From positions 5,828,001 through 5,892,000 of the forward strand of contig JBANDB010000005.1 in assembly GCA_037576215.1 (NCBI GenBank): a DNA stretch of 64,000 bases. The letters run 5' to 3'. Below are positions 45,540 to 56,600 of this stretch, piece after piece; positions within the stretch are counted from its first letter, which is position 1, and each line of letters starts with the position of its first letter. This stretch comes from Armillaria gallica. Its lineage: Eukaryota; Basidiomycota; Agaricomycetes; Agaricales; Physalacriaceae. The position numbers were made by a program, and so were the translations under genes. Below the pieces are notes generated by a model. The model was not told the DNA's origin and ran no database searches. It saw only the letters and a list, made by a program, of their open reading frames with translations.

Positions 45540-46620
45540 AGTCCACCTCAAGACAAACAGCAACATGTAGTGGCAGAGCTGAATAAGAAGACTAGTAAAT
45601 CCCAGTATGATATGGAGAAGATGGTTCAACCAAAAGAGGATGAGGACTGGCCATTGCTGATGAGAACCAAACACTGAGAACAAGATACTCTCACTGATAT
45701 CAAGCGCACCAAGCCAGAGAGTGCTCAATGATTCAGACGTGAAGCACATGTGAGTGCCTGGTGCTGAGGATATCAATGAGGTGGACCTGTATTTACACTT
45801 TTAGATCAATCATATTTGAAGTAATCAACAGACTCACCTGGTGCAATAGCTAGTAATTCTCCCTGCTGGCACTTATCCTGTGCATATGATAGCCTAAACC
45901 CATTCTGGATCTAATTTGACATCTCTCCCAATCCTTGAGAAAAGCATCAACACCTATCTAATGCCAATTCTGAATCTTGAGAGCAGGCAGGGGTGGAACA
46001 TGATGCTACCCCTGGCAATCTTAGTGAGGCAACCTTGAAGTGGCTGTGTGCTGTCTTGGTAGTGGGGACAATGTTAGAAACAAGAAGAAGAGAAATAGCA
46101 ACCAAGTCACCATGCTCGACCCTCAATGAGTACCAAATCCTAGACTCCTGCCAACAATGTTTTACCTTGTGAAACACAGAGAAAATAGGTGATGTACTAT
46201 GGAAATGGGGCTGTGATGGTGATAATCATTGAGGCATCCCATCTGGCAAGAGATTTCCAGTGTAAATCTCCATGAAGTGTGTTGGGCCCTAGTGGTGGAT
46301 GACCTTTGCAAGTTTGAGTAAGGTGGCAAAGGAGATCACAGAAGTGATAAGGTGATGAGCTGGTTCCTATCAAGGATGAATCTGATTAATCAACAGAAGC
46401 TCTACACTCATCATGTCCAACATTGAACCAGAAGGTTTTGTCTCCTTGAGAATGCATGTGATACTGGTGAAGCCAGTAGCAGATCATGGGTCATTGGTGA
46501 CATTGTAGAATCCTCCATCCTGAGAATCAGAGACTCTGACAGTAGTTTTGTAAATGCATGAGCTCAAGAGTGACAGTGAAACTGGTATCCTTGCTTGGCC
46601 TTTCTTCATCTTGGGATATC
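45540..46620 (-). repeat. R2 repeat family, copy 6 (D2 partner of 30.2-31.45 kb)
   Basis: The 'tgatctaaaagtg' intron motif lies near 45795-45810 and the first-intron region near 46180. CpG is almost absent and frames are heavily interrupted. Homology to D1 ends at about 46.62 kb, after 'cttgcttggcctttcttcatc'. Confidence 0.4.
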
Positions 46621-47331
46621 CCATGCTGTAGGGTAATGGCATTCTCCATGCTAATTAGCATTTGAGCAGATGCCACCTGACTTAATGATCCTGACAGAAG
46701 TGTTAGATCTGATTAATCATGTGAAGAGACTGTGAGTCCAACATAGATTAAATCTTGAAAAGTTAATGGTCTAGTACTCAAAAGATACAGCCAAATCAGA
46801 AGGGCATTTTTGTGCCCTGAACTCCCTGGTGGGGCAGGTGAATTGTAATGGTGCCCCTGGGGGAGCTAAATGGATACAGCCAATAAACTTTGTGTATAAG
46901 TGTGAGTAGTATTTATTATTGTAAATCTTGAAAGCTTATTGATTAGATAGGTATTTGAAGCTGCACTCTAGCACAAAAGAAGGTTAGGAACACTCTATCA
47001 TTTGGGAAAGCAAAGCTTGCCTCTTTTCATGCTGATGCAACCTGGTCTGCTGACACATTGAAATCATGAAAAATCTCCTTTGAGTCTCTCTATCTTTGCA
47101 CTGTTTACACACCTCTTGGTCTGCAGCAAATGATAAGTCTAGCATTGAATACCAATGCTACAATTACCAAGTTGAGTTGTGTGGTCGCCAGTTGGATGCA
47201 TACCACACAGGTATATAAGATATCTAATGAGACTGGAGATCCTCAATCCCCAGCCTCAGCAGGTCAATTTGACAAAGTCTACAACAACTCTCTCGTACCC
47301 TACAATGAAACATGATTTTCAACAGCAAGAA

Positions 47332-48950
47332 ATGCAACATTTTATGTCTGCTCCTTCTCATCTTCCCAGTGTGCCTTTCAACTTGTAATATGCAGTATCT
47401 TTTTTTATTTATTGGTTCTTTTTATTCCTCAGGCCATATATCCAACCCTGTGTGCCACTCAAGCTTGAAGCTAGAGGAAAAGCCAGTTACTAAATTCTTG
47501 GTAGAAAGCAGACCCACCCTCAGAAGACAGCTATAACATCATACAATCTTTCCTGCACCACTTCGACACTACAGGCTCACCATCTGCCAAGGATACTGCA
47601 ATACTCAAGGATCTTTGTATCAAAGAAGGGGAATGTTGAGGATATGCTCTCAATGTGCTGGGGCCTTCTCTGACAGTTGGGCTCAATCTTGTTGCTGCTG
47701 TGTTCCATCATCTTGCCAATATCAAAGTCAAAGTATACATCATCTTCTTCACTGCATTCATGACATACTTGGATGATGCCTATCTGGATGACCCCAATGC
47801 CCTTGTCAGTGTTCCTAATTTTACCAAGGTGAGTATTGTACAATTTCAACCATTAATTCACATAATGTGTAATGGGACCTCATGAAGTGAAGCTATCAGT
47901 AATTCATAATATGTAACAGGGCCTTGTGAAGCTGCCATATCTTGATGACCAATTAGCCCAATTTCCTTGTGAAAATCTGAAAAAATTTGCCTCCTACATA
48001 TGCTCTTCTGATACAGAATGTATATACAAGTAATACAATGAAGTATCTACTTCTCCCATACCTTTAAAGCCTCAAGCCACTTTGAGGGCTTCCATATTCT
48101 ACCAAACCTGCTGACCAATGGCTCAGTGGGGCTGCATACATTGCTCATTTGGATAGCAAAAGAATTTTCCATTGCAAGTGATTCTGGTTGTCAGGACTAC
48201 AGTCTAATCTAAATCCTGATACAAATTCACCAAGGTGGTAGAATTGCAAATGAAGCTAAATTCATAAACCATAATGTGTAACACCCTGTGAAGCTATAGT
48301 TGAAATCATACAGTATAACTACCCTTCTAATGAATTCCATTAATATCTCCAAGCAGCACTTTGCTTCCTCAGAGAAACAGTCCACCAAGATGTTAGATGA
48401 CATAGTGAACCTTCTAGCAGAGGCCTCTCAGCTCTTTGGCCAAGTTTCTGCCAACTTCATTGTTCATGCAGGCCTCAAGTTCATTACCACGTTAATTTTA
48501 GAGGAGCAAAGATAAACCAGTGAGTGTAATTTTTTTTTCTCATAGTCCAATCTACTGATCAAAGGTGGCAGATGCAGAAAGTTGACAGATATACCTTGTA
48601 TCCTCATGAGCTAAGCAGAATAGGTGAAGCCAATGCCATGTTTATTTTCCCTGCTGAGCTGCCATATAATATATACATCCAAGCTCTTCCTCTCCTACAT
48701 GATTTTATTAATTTCACAAATGACATCACCTTGTTCTACAAGGTTCTACAAGGAGGAGTGTGAAGGTGAAACTCACAACCTTGTATCATTCTTGGCTGAA
48801 GCTCACGGCGAGCCCAAGAGTGAGACTCTGTATTATGTGGTGGAGATGTGCATGAAGGCATACGAGAGGACATTGCTTATCTTGTTGCTACACAAAGAAG
48901 CGCAAGGGATGTACAAGGACTTTGTGAAGGGGTTCTTGGTGTTCCATTTG
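47332..48950 (+). pseudogene. Second TRI5-like terpene synthase, decayed
   Basis: Paralogue of the gene at 14843-16013, with homology from about 46.89 kb. The start (MQHFMSAPSHLP), the 'gttactaaattc' branch-point intron, the Asp-rich motif as LDDAYLDD and the NSE region (NDITLFYK, with the motif Ser changed to Leu) are all recognisable. Defects: an in-frame TGA at 47637-47639, where the intact gene has CGA in 'cgtcga'; an indel with a stop near 48513; an 11-nt direct duplication 'ttctacaaggt' near 48735-48757; and loss of the last codons at 48950, where an unrelated sequence begins. Its first large intron carries a 477-bp insertion. It cannot make an active enzyme. Confidence 0.82.
47836..48312. 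mobile_element. Small inverted-repeat insertion (about 477 bp) in an intron of the terpene synthase pseudogene
   Basis: The intact paralogue has a 49-nt intron here ('gtgagtataactac'). This copy reads 'gtgagta', then foreign DNA, then 'gtataactac', so GTA is repeated at both ends (probable 3-bp target duplication). The ends are imperfect inverted repeats: 'tgtacaatttcaaccat' against the complement of 'atagttgaaatcataca'. A motif like 'aattca.aa.atgtgtaa.....tgaagct' occurs three times inside. No coding capacity. Confidence 0.6.
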
Positions 48951-49165
48951 TGTAAAAATACCTCCTTCACTCAATACACATGAGTAGTGTTGACCAGAGT
49001 ATATTGGTGAACTACTGAGTATACAAGTGGTGGTGGTAAAAAGACTACCTATTTCTACCATGGAAAGTAAGTTAAACATATTGAATTACAAATAACGTGT
49101 GATAAGATAAGACAATGGTAATGAGTTATGACCTCATGTAGGAGATGAGGTCATCACCCCTTACA
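48951..49165. repeat. Possible short LTR or element end
   Basis: Sequence starting 'tgtaaaaatacct' at the break in the terpene synthase tail and ending 'accccttaca' has TG...CA-type ends. It contains a hairpin 'gacctcatgtaggagatgaggtc' region near 49131-49155. No matching second copy or target duplication was found, so the call is tentative. Confidence 0.25.
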
Positions 49166-49225
49166 TGCCCCCTGTTTGGATTGCCTCCAGGGAATCCAAG
49201 AAAGCCCAATACATGAATGTTCCAA

Positions 49226-50389
49226 CTAGTACTCATGGACAGAAGCAAACCCGTCATCCTTGGGTGGAAATACCGACGGTCCTTCAACATTGGTGGTGGT
49301 AGTGCCATCAGTCGCATCCCCCATGAGAGTATTGCCCTTGGGTTCCACTATGAAGGAGTCGTTGAGATCAGCCATAGACATTAACAGGTCATCAGGTTGC
49401 TGCCTGTCAAGGGGGAGAGGCTCCTCATCCTCGTACTGTGATAAATGGGAGGGTAGTGTGGTCATAACCCCAGGTGGGGGTCACTCTGTCAGCCATGTAT
49501 ATACGTAGTGTTCCCCAAAATGATACCAATGATTAGGTGGGCAACTGGGGCCTGATCCAGTATTATGGAAGTTCTCCACTTTTATTTCATCAGTGAGACA
49601 GATGCATCACAATGGGGAGTTGTACTCAGAAACATGGGTCAGAACACGGATTCTGTCCAAGTCAGACCTGCTGGGAAACCACCAACCAGTGTACTCCTCT
49701 TGGATGGTGGGTACCCCATATATCCTGAGCAGCCAATGGCGCTCCATGTTGACAAAGGAATAATAGTCTGAATTCATTGACCCTGAGGAGAGTTCAAAAT
49801 CGATAAAGGTGATGCCATATGGGTATGCCACATCAATCGTTGTTTGTGATACTCCATTACTGGCCAGATGTTGTATGATGTCATCCTCATTGAGGTTAAT
49901 AGCATGTGTGTCCCATTCCAATTGGATGAAGGATTCTCCTAATGATGACACTTTGATGGTAGGGCAACTTGTATCCAAGTTCAGTTCATCCTAGCACAGC
50001 ATGTACCACTGGGGGCAGGTGACAATTCCAGTGAAATATTGGAAGAAGCGAGCCCGGACACCATTGCACTCGGTTACAGGTCCCAGTATCAAAGACATGA
50101 GGTATCCCCACATGTGGGGGTAACTGACATGGCTGATGGTGTCCATTCCAATACCTATGGGGGTGCTTCTGCCACCTGGTCTGAAGTGGTGCATGGCATA
50201 TTGGCACCAGTCATCCAAGGTACCATTGATTGGATGTACCAGCCCAGCCTTGTAGTTGTTGCCCTTGACATTAGTTATGGCATTCCCAGGAGTGAGTGGA
50301 ACAAACAGGGGGTGGGGGGGCTCTAACTGTTGGTATTGTGTGGAGATGTCAGTCCAATCCCCAGCGAAGTGTTCAACCAATGTTTGCAT
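49226..50389 (-). pseudogene. Broken unknown protein, probably element-associated
   Basis: Minus-strand frames 50389-49991 and 49978-49607 lie in the same reading frame, separated only by one TAG (WYMLC-stop-DELNLD). The protein contains NGTLDDWCQYAMHHFRPGG and FIDFELSSGSMNSDYYSF. It stops at TGA near 49607. A further frame, 49465-49226, is acidic (EDEEPLPLDRQQPDDL). No family was recognised. Together with 52785-51958 it may once have been one gene or one element, now split by the ACTAGT-rich sequence. No reverse transcriptase, integrase or transposase motif was seen. Confidence 0.4.
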
Positions 50390-50519
50390 TGTGAGGTCTC
50401 AGTGGGGGAGTTGCACTAATGATGCAATACAATGGAGTTCCCCCAGGAGTTGTAGGCTATCTTTCCATTGTGGATGACAACCACAAACCTCTCCCACCAT
50501 CCAGTGATATGCCGTCTAT

Positions 50520-51760
50520 GTGTTCACACCTAGATTTTGCGATTTTATAATAATACTATTGCATATCTACCTTACATTAGTGATACTTAGAGGACTATGG
50601 CTGAGGCTTCAAGCTGATAGTTAGACTAGTATGCGACTAGTAGAGCCAGGACTTAGATGCAATACCACTAGTGGGTTAAATCTACCAGCCAGCCATACTA
50701 GTGACTTGAATACTAACAGGGCTAAATAAATACGGCCACTAGTGGACAAGTAATGTGACTAGTGCACCAAACAAGAGGCAGAGGACACAAATTTCATGAA
50801 GTTCAGTCACTAGCAGACCAATCTGAGCATAAACACCTAAGTCAGGATTAACTAGTCATGCGGCAATCTCAAAACAGGACTTAGAAATGAATTTAGCAAC
50901 GGATTAAACTTGCGGCAGATCCAACTAGTGCAATAAAGATCCATTACAATTGGCATGAGTATAGCTGGGCTGTGCCTTCGATCACAATCAACAGCTGTTA
51001 CAGGCACACTTGTCTGGCTAGTCATTTATCCTTGACACTAGTGGAGCATCACTGGGCCCAGGGCACAGAATACAACCACTAGCGGAGTTTCTAGGCTCAC
51101 TAGTCAGCAAGTGACCATTTCTAGACCGACTATTGCATGATTATTCACCATTATTTGTGACTAGCCAAGAGATCCTTATCAACAATACCTCTCTAGTCAG
51201 TTATTTATATTTTGATCGTACCTTGTTTGTCAGTATATAAGTAGTAGAACAGGCACACATGCGGTTTAGGCAAGCCATCCCCGCAATTGTGATCTACTAG
51301 TCAGTATCTAGTGCCCCAATTAAAGGCTTTTGTGCTTAACCTCAACGAAGCGGCTGCTAGTCGCTAAGTTACCCATAGCATTGAGTGAATAGAAGTGTTT
51401 TAGAGCAATCTTTTGTATCCTGCAAAGGCTAAGAGTGTTTTGAAGTTAGTTCAAGCGGTTCTCAATGTTTAAAGTATTATTCTTAGGCCAAGAGCGCCAC
51501 TAGTCTGCTTAGAAAGCAACTAGTCAAGTGTTTATTCACTTGTAAGACATTATAGAGCCAAGAGAGCCACTAGTTCAAAGCAGTCCCAGTCAGAGTGAGC
51601 ACAGTAGCTCAAGTCGAGTCACTATTCATCCAATTGTGTCTTACCAACCCTGCTAGTGCAAGTAGTACACTTGTATAGCTCACTAGTAACAAAATAAAAT
51701 GTCTTTAAACAACTTTCCTTGATTATTGAAGTCTGCAGAGTGCTTCTATCGTACTCGAAA
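50520..51760. repeat. ACTAGT-rich LTR-like sequence
   Basis: Fifteen ACTAGT hexamers occur between 50625 and 51687 (50625, 50636, 50667, 50697, 50738, 50758, 50851, 50934, 51037, 51099, 51296, 51499, 51519, 51569 and 51682), plus several CTAGT or ACTAG near-matches. A TATA-like 'cagtatataagtag' lies at about 51231 and an 'aataaa'-type signal 'aaaataaaatg' near 51692. That combination fits a solo LTR of about 1.1-1.25 kb with internal promoter and polyadenylation signals. It separates minus-strand frames on either side. Exact ends and target duplication were not established. Confidence 0.55.
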
Positions 51761-51957
51761 TGCCTGAATTCAATACATTGGTGATAAGTGTAGAGTTAGT
51801 GATTGGTTTAGTGTTGTTGGTGTTCATTGCCAGCCTCTAGTCCATTTGCCACTCACCATTACTGAGCACATCACTGGTGTGCTTCATTGGGGGTCATTGG
51901 GAATCCATGGGGGTTGGACTGTTGCGACATCCCTATGGGGAGTCGATAGGATTGTCC
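51761..51957. other. Short spacer, no gene recognised
   Basis: Sequence between the ACTAGT-rich block and the end of the minus-strand ORF. An alternative minus-strand frame just past the ORF stop (YRLPIGMSQQSNPHG) suggests a frameshift at the ORF's 3' end. Confidence 0.3.
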
Positions 51958-52785
51958 TCAGTCAAGGATTTGTGCTGTGTCCACTGCTTCATTGTTGATG
52001 AGCATGACATTGTACTGTTCAAGGTACACAAATCCTGGCCCATACATTCCCCAAAACATGTTATCCCTTTCCTCGTGTCCATCAATCTCCACTGTCTCCA
52101 GCCAGGGGGGGATCTTGCCTGGCTGTTTCTCCCATGCTGCGAGTACCTGATAGTAGTGAGTTACACCCTTGTCTCTCACTTTCTTCTTGTGTTTCTTTTT
52201 CTCAACAGCGAGCCAATGGGTTCGCTCGTCTCTCTTGTATTGTGGTGCACCTGCCAGTATTGGATTGTTCCTGTGGATTTGCAGGTACTTCAGTTCTTCC
52301 TCTTCCTCATCATAATCGTCATCTGAGTCTGAGTATCGAGGTGACCGCGCCACTGGGGGTGGTCTTTCATCTGGGTGGATAGGTCTAGGACCCATCCCAG
52401 CCATCAGCTCTGCTATCCATTCTTGCACTGTGGGTGTCTCTGGAATTTCCACCCCATGTACCCTCAAATCGCGACTCAGTGTGGGTGTGTATGCTCCTGC
52501 TCCACCCACCCATCATGGTATGAGTGTGACCATCCTTCACGATGACTCAGTGATCTTTTTTGACAATGTCTTCACTGGGTGGTCCTTATCCTTGCTCTCT
52601 TTCAGGTGGTTCATAGCGTCATCTGAGAGGTATCCTGAAACATGGTTGCTGCCCCCTGTCTGTGGTCCTCTGGGAGTCTGGGCATTCAATAACTGACTCT
52701 TCAGGTCAGGTTGGGGGGTCTTTTGATGTTTGTATGTGCTCTTCTCCTCCTCCACCCTGGAAGAGGGTCTCTTGGTACCTCTCAT
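51958..52785 (-). pseudogene. Unknown protein with acidic central region, probably element-associated
   Basis: Two minus-strand frames, 52785-52537 (MRGTKRPSSRVEEEKSTY...) and 52509-51958, are adjacent and probably one protein separated by a stop/frameshift near 52540-52510. The second contains a serine/acidic tract (YSDSDDDYDEEEEELKY), a basic tract (VEKKKHKKKVRDKG) and a C-terminal MFWGMYGPGFVYLEQYNVML. Similar tripartite layouts occur in retroelement-associated proteins, but no zinc knuckle or enzymatic motif is present, so this is only suggestive. Confidence 0.35.
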
Positions 52786-53610
52786 CTGGTTCAGTTCCTC
52801 CTCAAGTCATTTATTCTGTGCATTGGAGGATTCCAGTAGTCATTCTAGACAATCAACTTGTGTTTCCAACTCTCATCATCAGCGCTCTTCTTCACATTCC
52901 ACAATCTGGTGGACCTCTCTTGGGATAGTGTTGGAGAATTTGTCTTGACCTTATAAGGTAAATCGGCATGTAATGCTGATGTCAAATATAAGATTGGCAT
53001 TGCAAGGGTCTAATAAGGTCACCTGATTCAGCGCTATATGGCCCCAGTTCGTTGATGATGTCATCTACAGAAACCATTCTACACGAAAGCCAGGAATGAT
53101 GTCAGTGGCAACTATGAAGGATTTGCAAAGGATTAGCGCAACACAGAAAGTTTAATAAGTAGCTTGTGAATGTAAGAGACTCCATTGTAAGAATACAATC
53201 ATTTTTCACAAGTAAAAGTGCACATTATTGTAAGGATATTGATTCTGATAGATCATGGGTTCAACCATATCAGATTTTGATTAGACTGTCTACTTTTGCA
53301 ACAGCTGAACCTCTGAATGTAATTGGTAGATAATGAAGGTCCATGTGCTCTTTCTGCTTCTATGACTGTGGTTCCTAGATTGCATGTGTCTCGCAGAATG
53401 TCCCATCTCTCACCCCAATGCATGCATTCTGGGATATTTCTTGCGTAGTACTGAGAATCCGTGTAGTCCTTGTGGAGGATCATAGCAGACATGCGGTCCT
53501 TGAAACATATCTTCTAGGCACATCCTTATTTAGGGGATCTCTGCAAAGATACTTCGCTCAGCCACTATTCCAAGTTTTGCAACATCATCTATAAAAGATA
53601 CTGCGTACAC
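52786..53610. other. No gene recognised
   Basis: The region before the Plavaka-like coding region. A 79-codon minus-strand frame at 53492-53253 has no motif. No terminal inverted repeat of the neighbouring transposon could be found by eye. Confidence 0.35.
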
Positions 53611-53639
53611 CTGTGCTTCATCTCCACTGCACATCAATT

Positions 53640-56600
53640 CCTCCATGGCTACTGCTAATACAGGACAGCGAGCATGTCACTTCTGCTTCAAGATGTTTGC
53701 AAAACGTGGAGTCAAGAATCATGAAAGGACCTGCCACAAGTTCTTGCGTCGCCAACAACAAGATGCTGAATTCGAGGCTCAGCTCCTTCATATTTTAGGT
53801 AAGCATCTATGAATTATCAGAGAATACTCACTCACTTTTGTATCTTGAATAGAGGCGGAAGTTCCATTACAAGCCCACAATTCTCATACTGTTTTATCCC
53901 ATCTCTTCTTTACCGATCTGTGCTAAGGTCATGCTGGTTTAGATTCTGAGACAAATGATGAAGGAGACAATGGGATTTTCCTGCATGCACCTGATATGCA
54001 CCGTGCATAAATACTATCTTGAATGTTCTGCGAAAGAGAACCTGATCTTTGGCATAGCACTGGATATGCAGTTACACAGTGACGATGAAGCACCTGTCCC
54101 TGACTCATCCAACAGCTCAGAGGAGGAATCCCTTCAACCGATTGATGACGTCGAAACTGTCTATCACCCATACAGTGGCTTGTTGCCCTGAATCGAGTCC
54201 CTCAAAGAATATAATCTTGGAGTCACTGAAAGTGATGGTGAAGGTGTTGTCGCTTCAGCGATAGATCCTCAGCCTTGGTGTCCCTTCCATTCTCTCCTGG
54301 AGTTTGAGCTTTGCGAATTTGTTCTGGATGCTTCTTTGACCAACGAGCTCACAGCAACTTTACTGAATATCTTGGAATGGTGTTCAACAGAGAAGAATCC
54401 AACCAGCGACCAGTCTCTAGCTCATCTTTGATACCCAAAAGATATCAGCAAACTTTGGGACCAGGCATCAATTCATCGAACACCAGTAAGTTCATCTTGA
54501 TGTTGCAATGAATGCTGCTCATGAATTGTAACAGTTCAACAAATCAACATTCACCGTCAATCTTAAAGGAAAACAGCACCATTATGATGTCTATCACCAC
54601 TCTTTGTGGCAATGGGCATTGGACTTGATCCAAGATCCAATTTTCACTCCGCACTTTACCTGGGATGCTGTTAGGCTTTTGAAGTGGAATGGTAAGGAGT
54701 TTGTGAGGTTTCGGCATGAGCCCTGGACAGCTGATCAGTTCTGGAATTTACAAGTATGTGTTTAATACTGATACTCACTCTCGTGTCTTATGGATTGCAA
54801 TAGGACACTTTACCAGCTAGCGGAAAACCCCTGGCTTACATTCTGTATGCTGATAAGACAAGACTCTCATCCTTTGGGACTGCTCAAGGATATCCTGTGG
54901 TTGTAAGGTGTGCCAATCTTCCAGTGGATATTCAAAACAGAAACGGTGTCAGAGGTGGTTGGGTGGTTGGATGGTTACCTATAGTGAGTTTATTTGCCAT
55001 TTAAGTTGGTTATCATTTATTCTCTATGATGTTGAGGTACCTGAGCTCCCAGAACACAAGTGAAAACCGTACTTCACCGATTTCAAGCGAGAGGTTTGGC
55101 ACACAGCATTGAATCACATTCTTCAACCCGTGTATCAAGCGAGCAAGCTTGGAGAATGGGTGCAAGTACCAGGGAGATCTGAACCGATTCATGTCTTCCC
55201 CATGCTGCTAATGCTCTCTGCAGATTATGAGGAACAGTGAGTGGTCTTTCCTGCATCAATGTGAAGCGTACATACTGAGATATTTACATTATCAGGTCAA
55301 TCATGGCACTGATCCATGGAAGTGGAGGGAAGAAACCATGCACCATTTGCCTTGTCCCAGATGATGAGCAATATAAACTCGATGTTGAGTATGAACACTG
55401 TAGTAGAGGTCAGGTCAGGGCAGTGCTACAGTCTGTTGCTGCAATGAGAACAAAAGGGGAGCAGAACCAACTTTTAAGTGAGCTCGGTCTCCGCGGTATT
55501 GAGGTGTGTAGGAATACAATAATTCTGAACCTTCTCCTGTAGTTAATTATAGACAGAACATCTTTTTCAATTGGGAATGAGTGGATCCATACCTTGCTCT
55601 ATCATTTGATCAGTTGCATGCTTTCCATGATGGTTTGTTTGGGAAGCACTTGAGGGGGGAAGTCATCTTACATATAGACCACTTGGATCAACAGGATCGT
55701 GAGCAGGCAGACAACCAGTAAGCATTTTATTCTAGTACCTTTTATGTTATTGATCACTGGGTGTAAACAAGAATTCGTTCATTCCCTCGGTGGAGAAATT
55801 TTTACCATTTTCAGAGCGGGTTTATGACCATCACATTTACTGATAGCACCAAATACGAGGACCTGTCTAAGGTGAGTGGTTTTGGATTTGTTGACATTCA
55901 TACCTGACATGATTATTCCATTAGCAAATCTTATTCGTTGTCCACAACATTCTTACTAAACAGCGAGATAAACATGGCTATCTGCTCTTGAAATGCATAT
56001 GCAGTTACCTGGAACTTGACATGTACTCCGATCTCCATGTGCACATCACCGAGACTCTACAGGCCATTGAAGCACATGCACAATGATTCGGCAAACTTAT
56101 ACAGGTGAGCGAGCTGCTTGCAATGTTTATTCTATGCCTGAAGTCAGAGTCATTCCAGGAATATGAAAAGGTTACACAGCAAATTGACCCAAATGCAAAG
56201 TCATGGAATTTTCCGAAAATTCACTTGCTGAAACACATGGCGAGGGATATTATGGAGAAAGGCACTACACGCAATTATAACACTAAGCCAAACAAAAAGA
56301 TGCATGGCTCACTGAAAGACTCGTACCAGCTGCATACAAATTTCAAAGATGTGGCAGAGCAGGTATGTCAAACTCATTTCGGTGACTGCTAGCTCATATC
56401 GGTGATGGATAGATTCTGCCTGTAGACCAATGGTTTAATGCCGCCTCCTTCATTCAGCAGCAAATTGACCTTCATGATGAACAGCTTCAGTTCAATGAAG
56501 ACGACGAGATCAATGACGACAAGGAAAACAGCAATGAGGATAAAGGCAGCAATGAAGATGGTGGCAACGAGGATCATGGTGATGGGGATAATGACAACAA

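Larger units (their letters stand above)
32300..46620 (+). repeat. D2: second unit of the tandem segmental duplication (about 14.3 kb)
   Basis: Direct repeat of D1 with the same gene order. It is longer mainly because of the 1423-bp element at 34229-35651. Substitutions relative to D1 are mostly D1 CpG to D2 TpG or CpA: within exons 1-2 of the NLR, 'tttcgcgtgaaa' became 'tttcacatgaaa' and 'cttcacggtcgtcggtgg' became 'cttcatggtcatcagtgg'. The right end lies at about 46.62 kb, just before the duplicated terpene synthase unit. Confidence 0.85.

Noticed and set aside
49000..53000. A complete LTR retrotransposon
   Set aside because: No reverse transcriptase, RNase H, integrase or protease motif and no second LTR copy could be seen; only an LTR-like block is supported.
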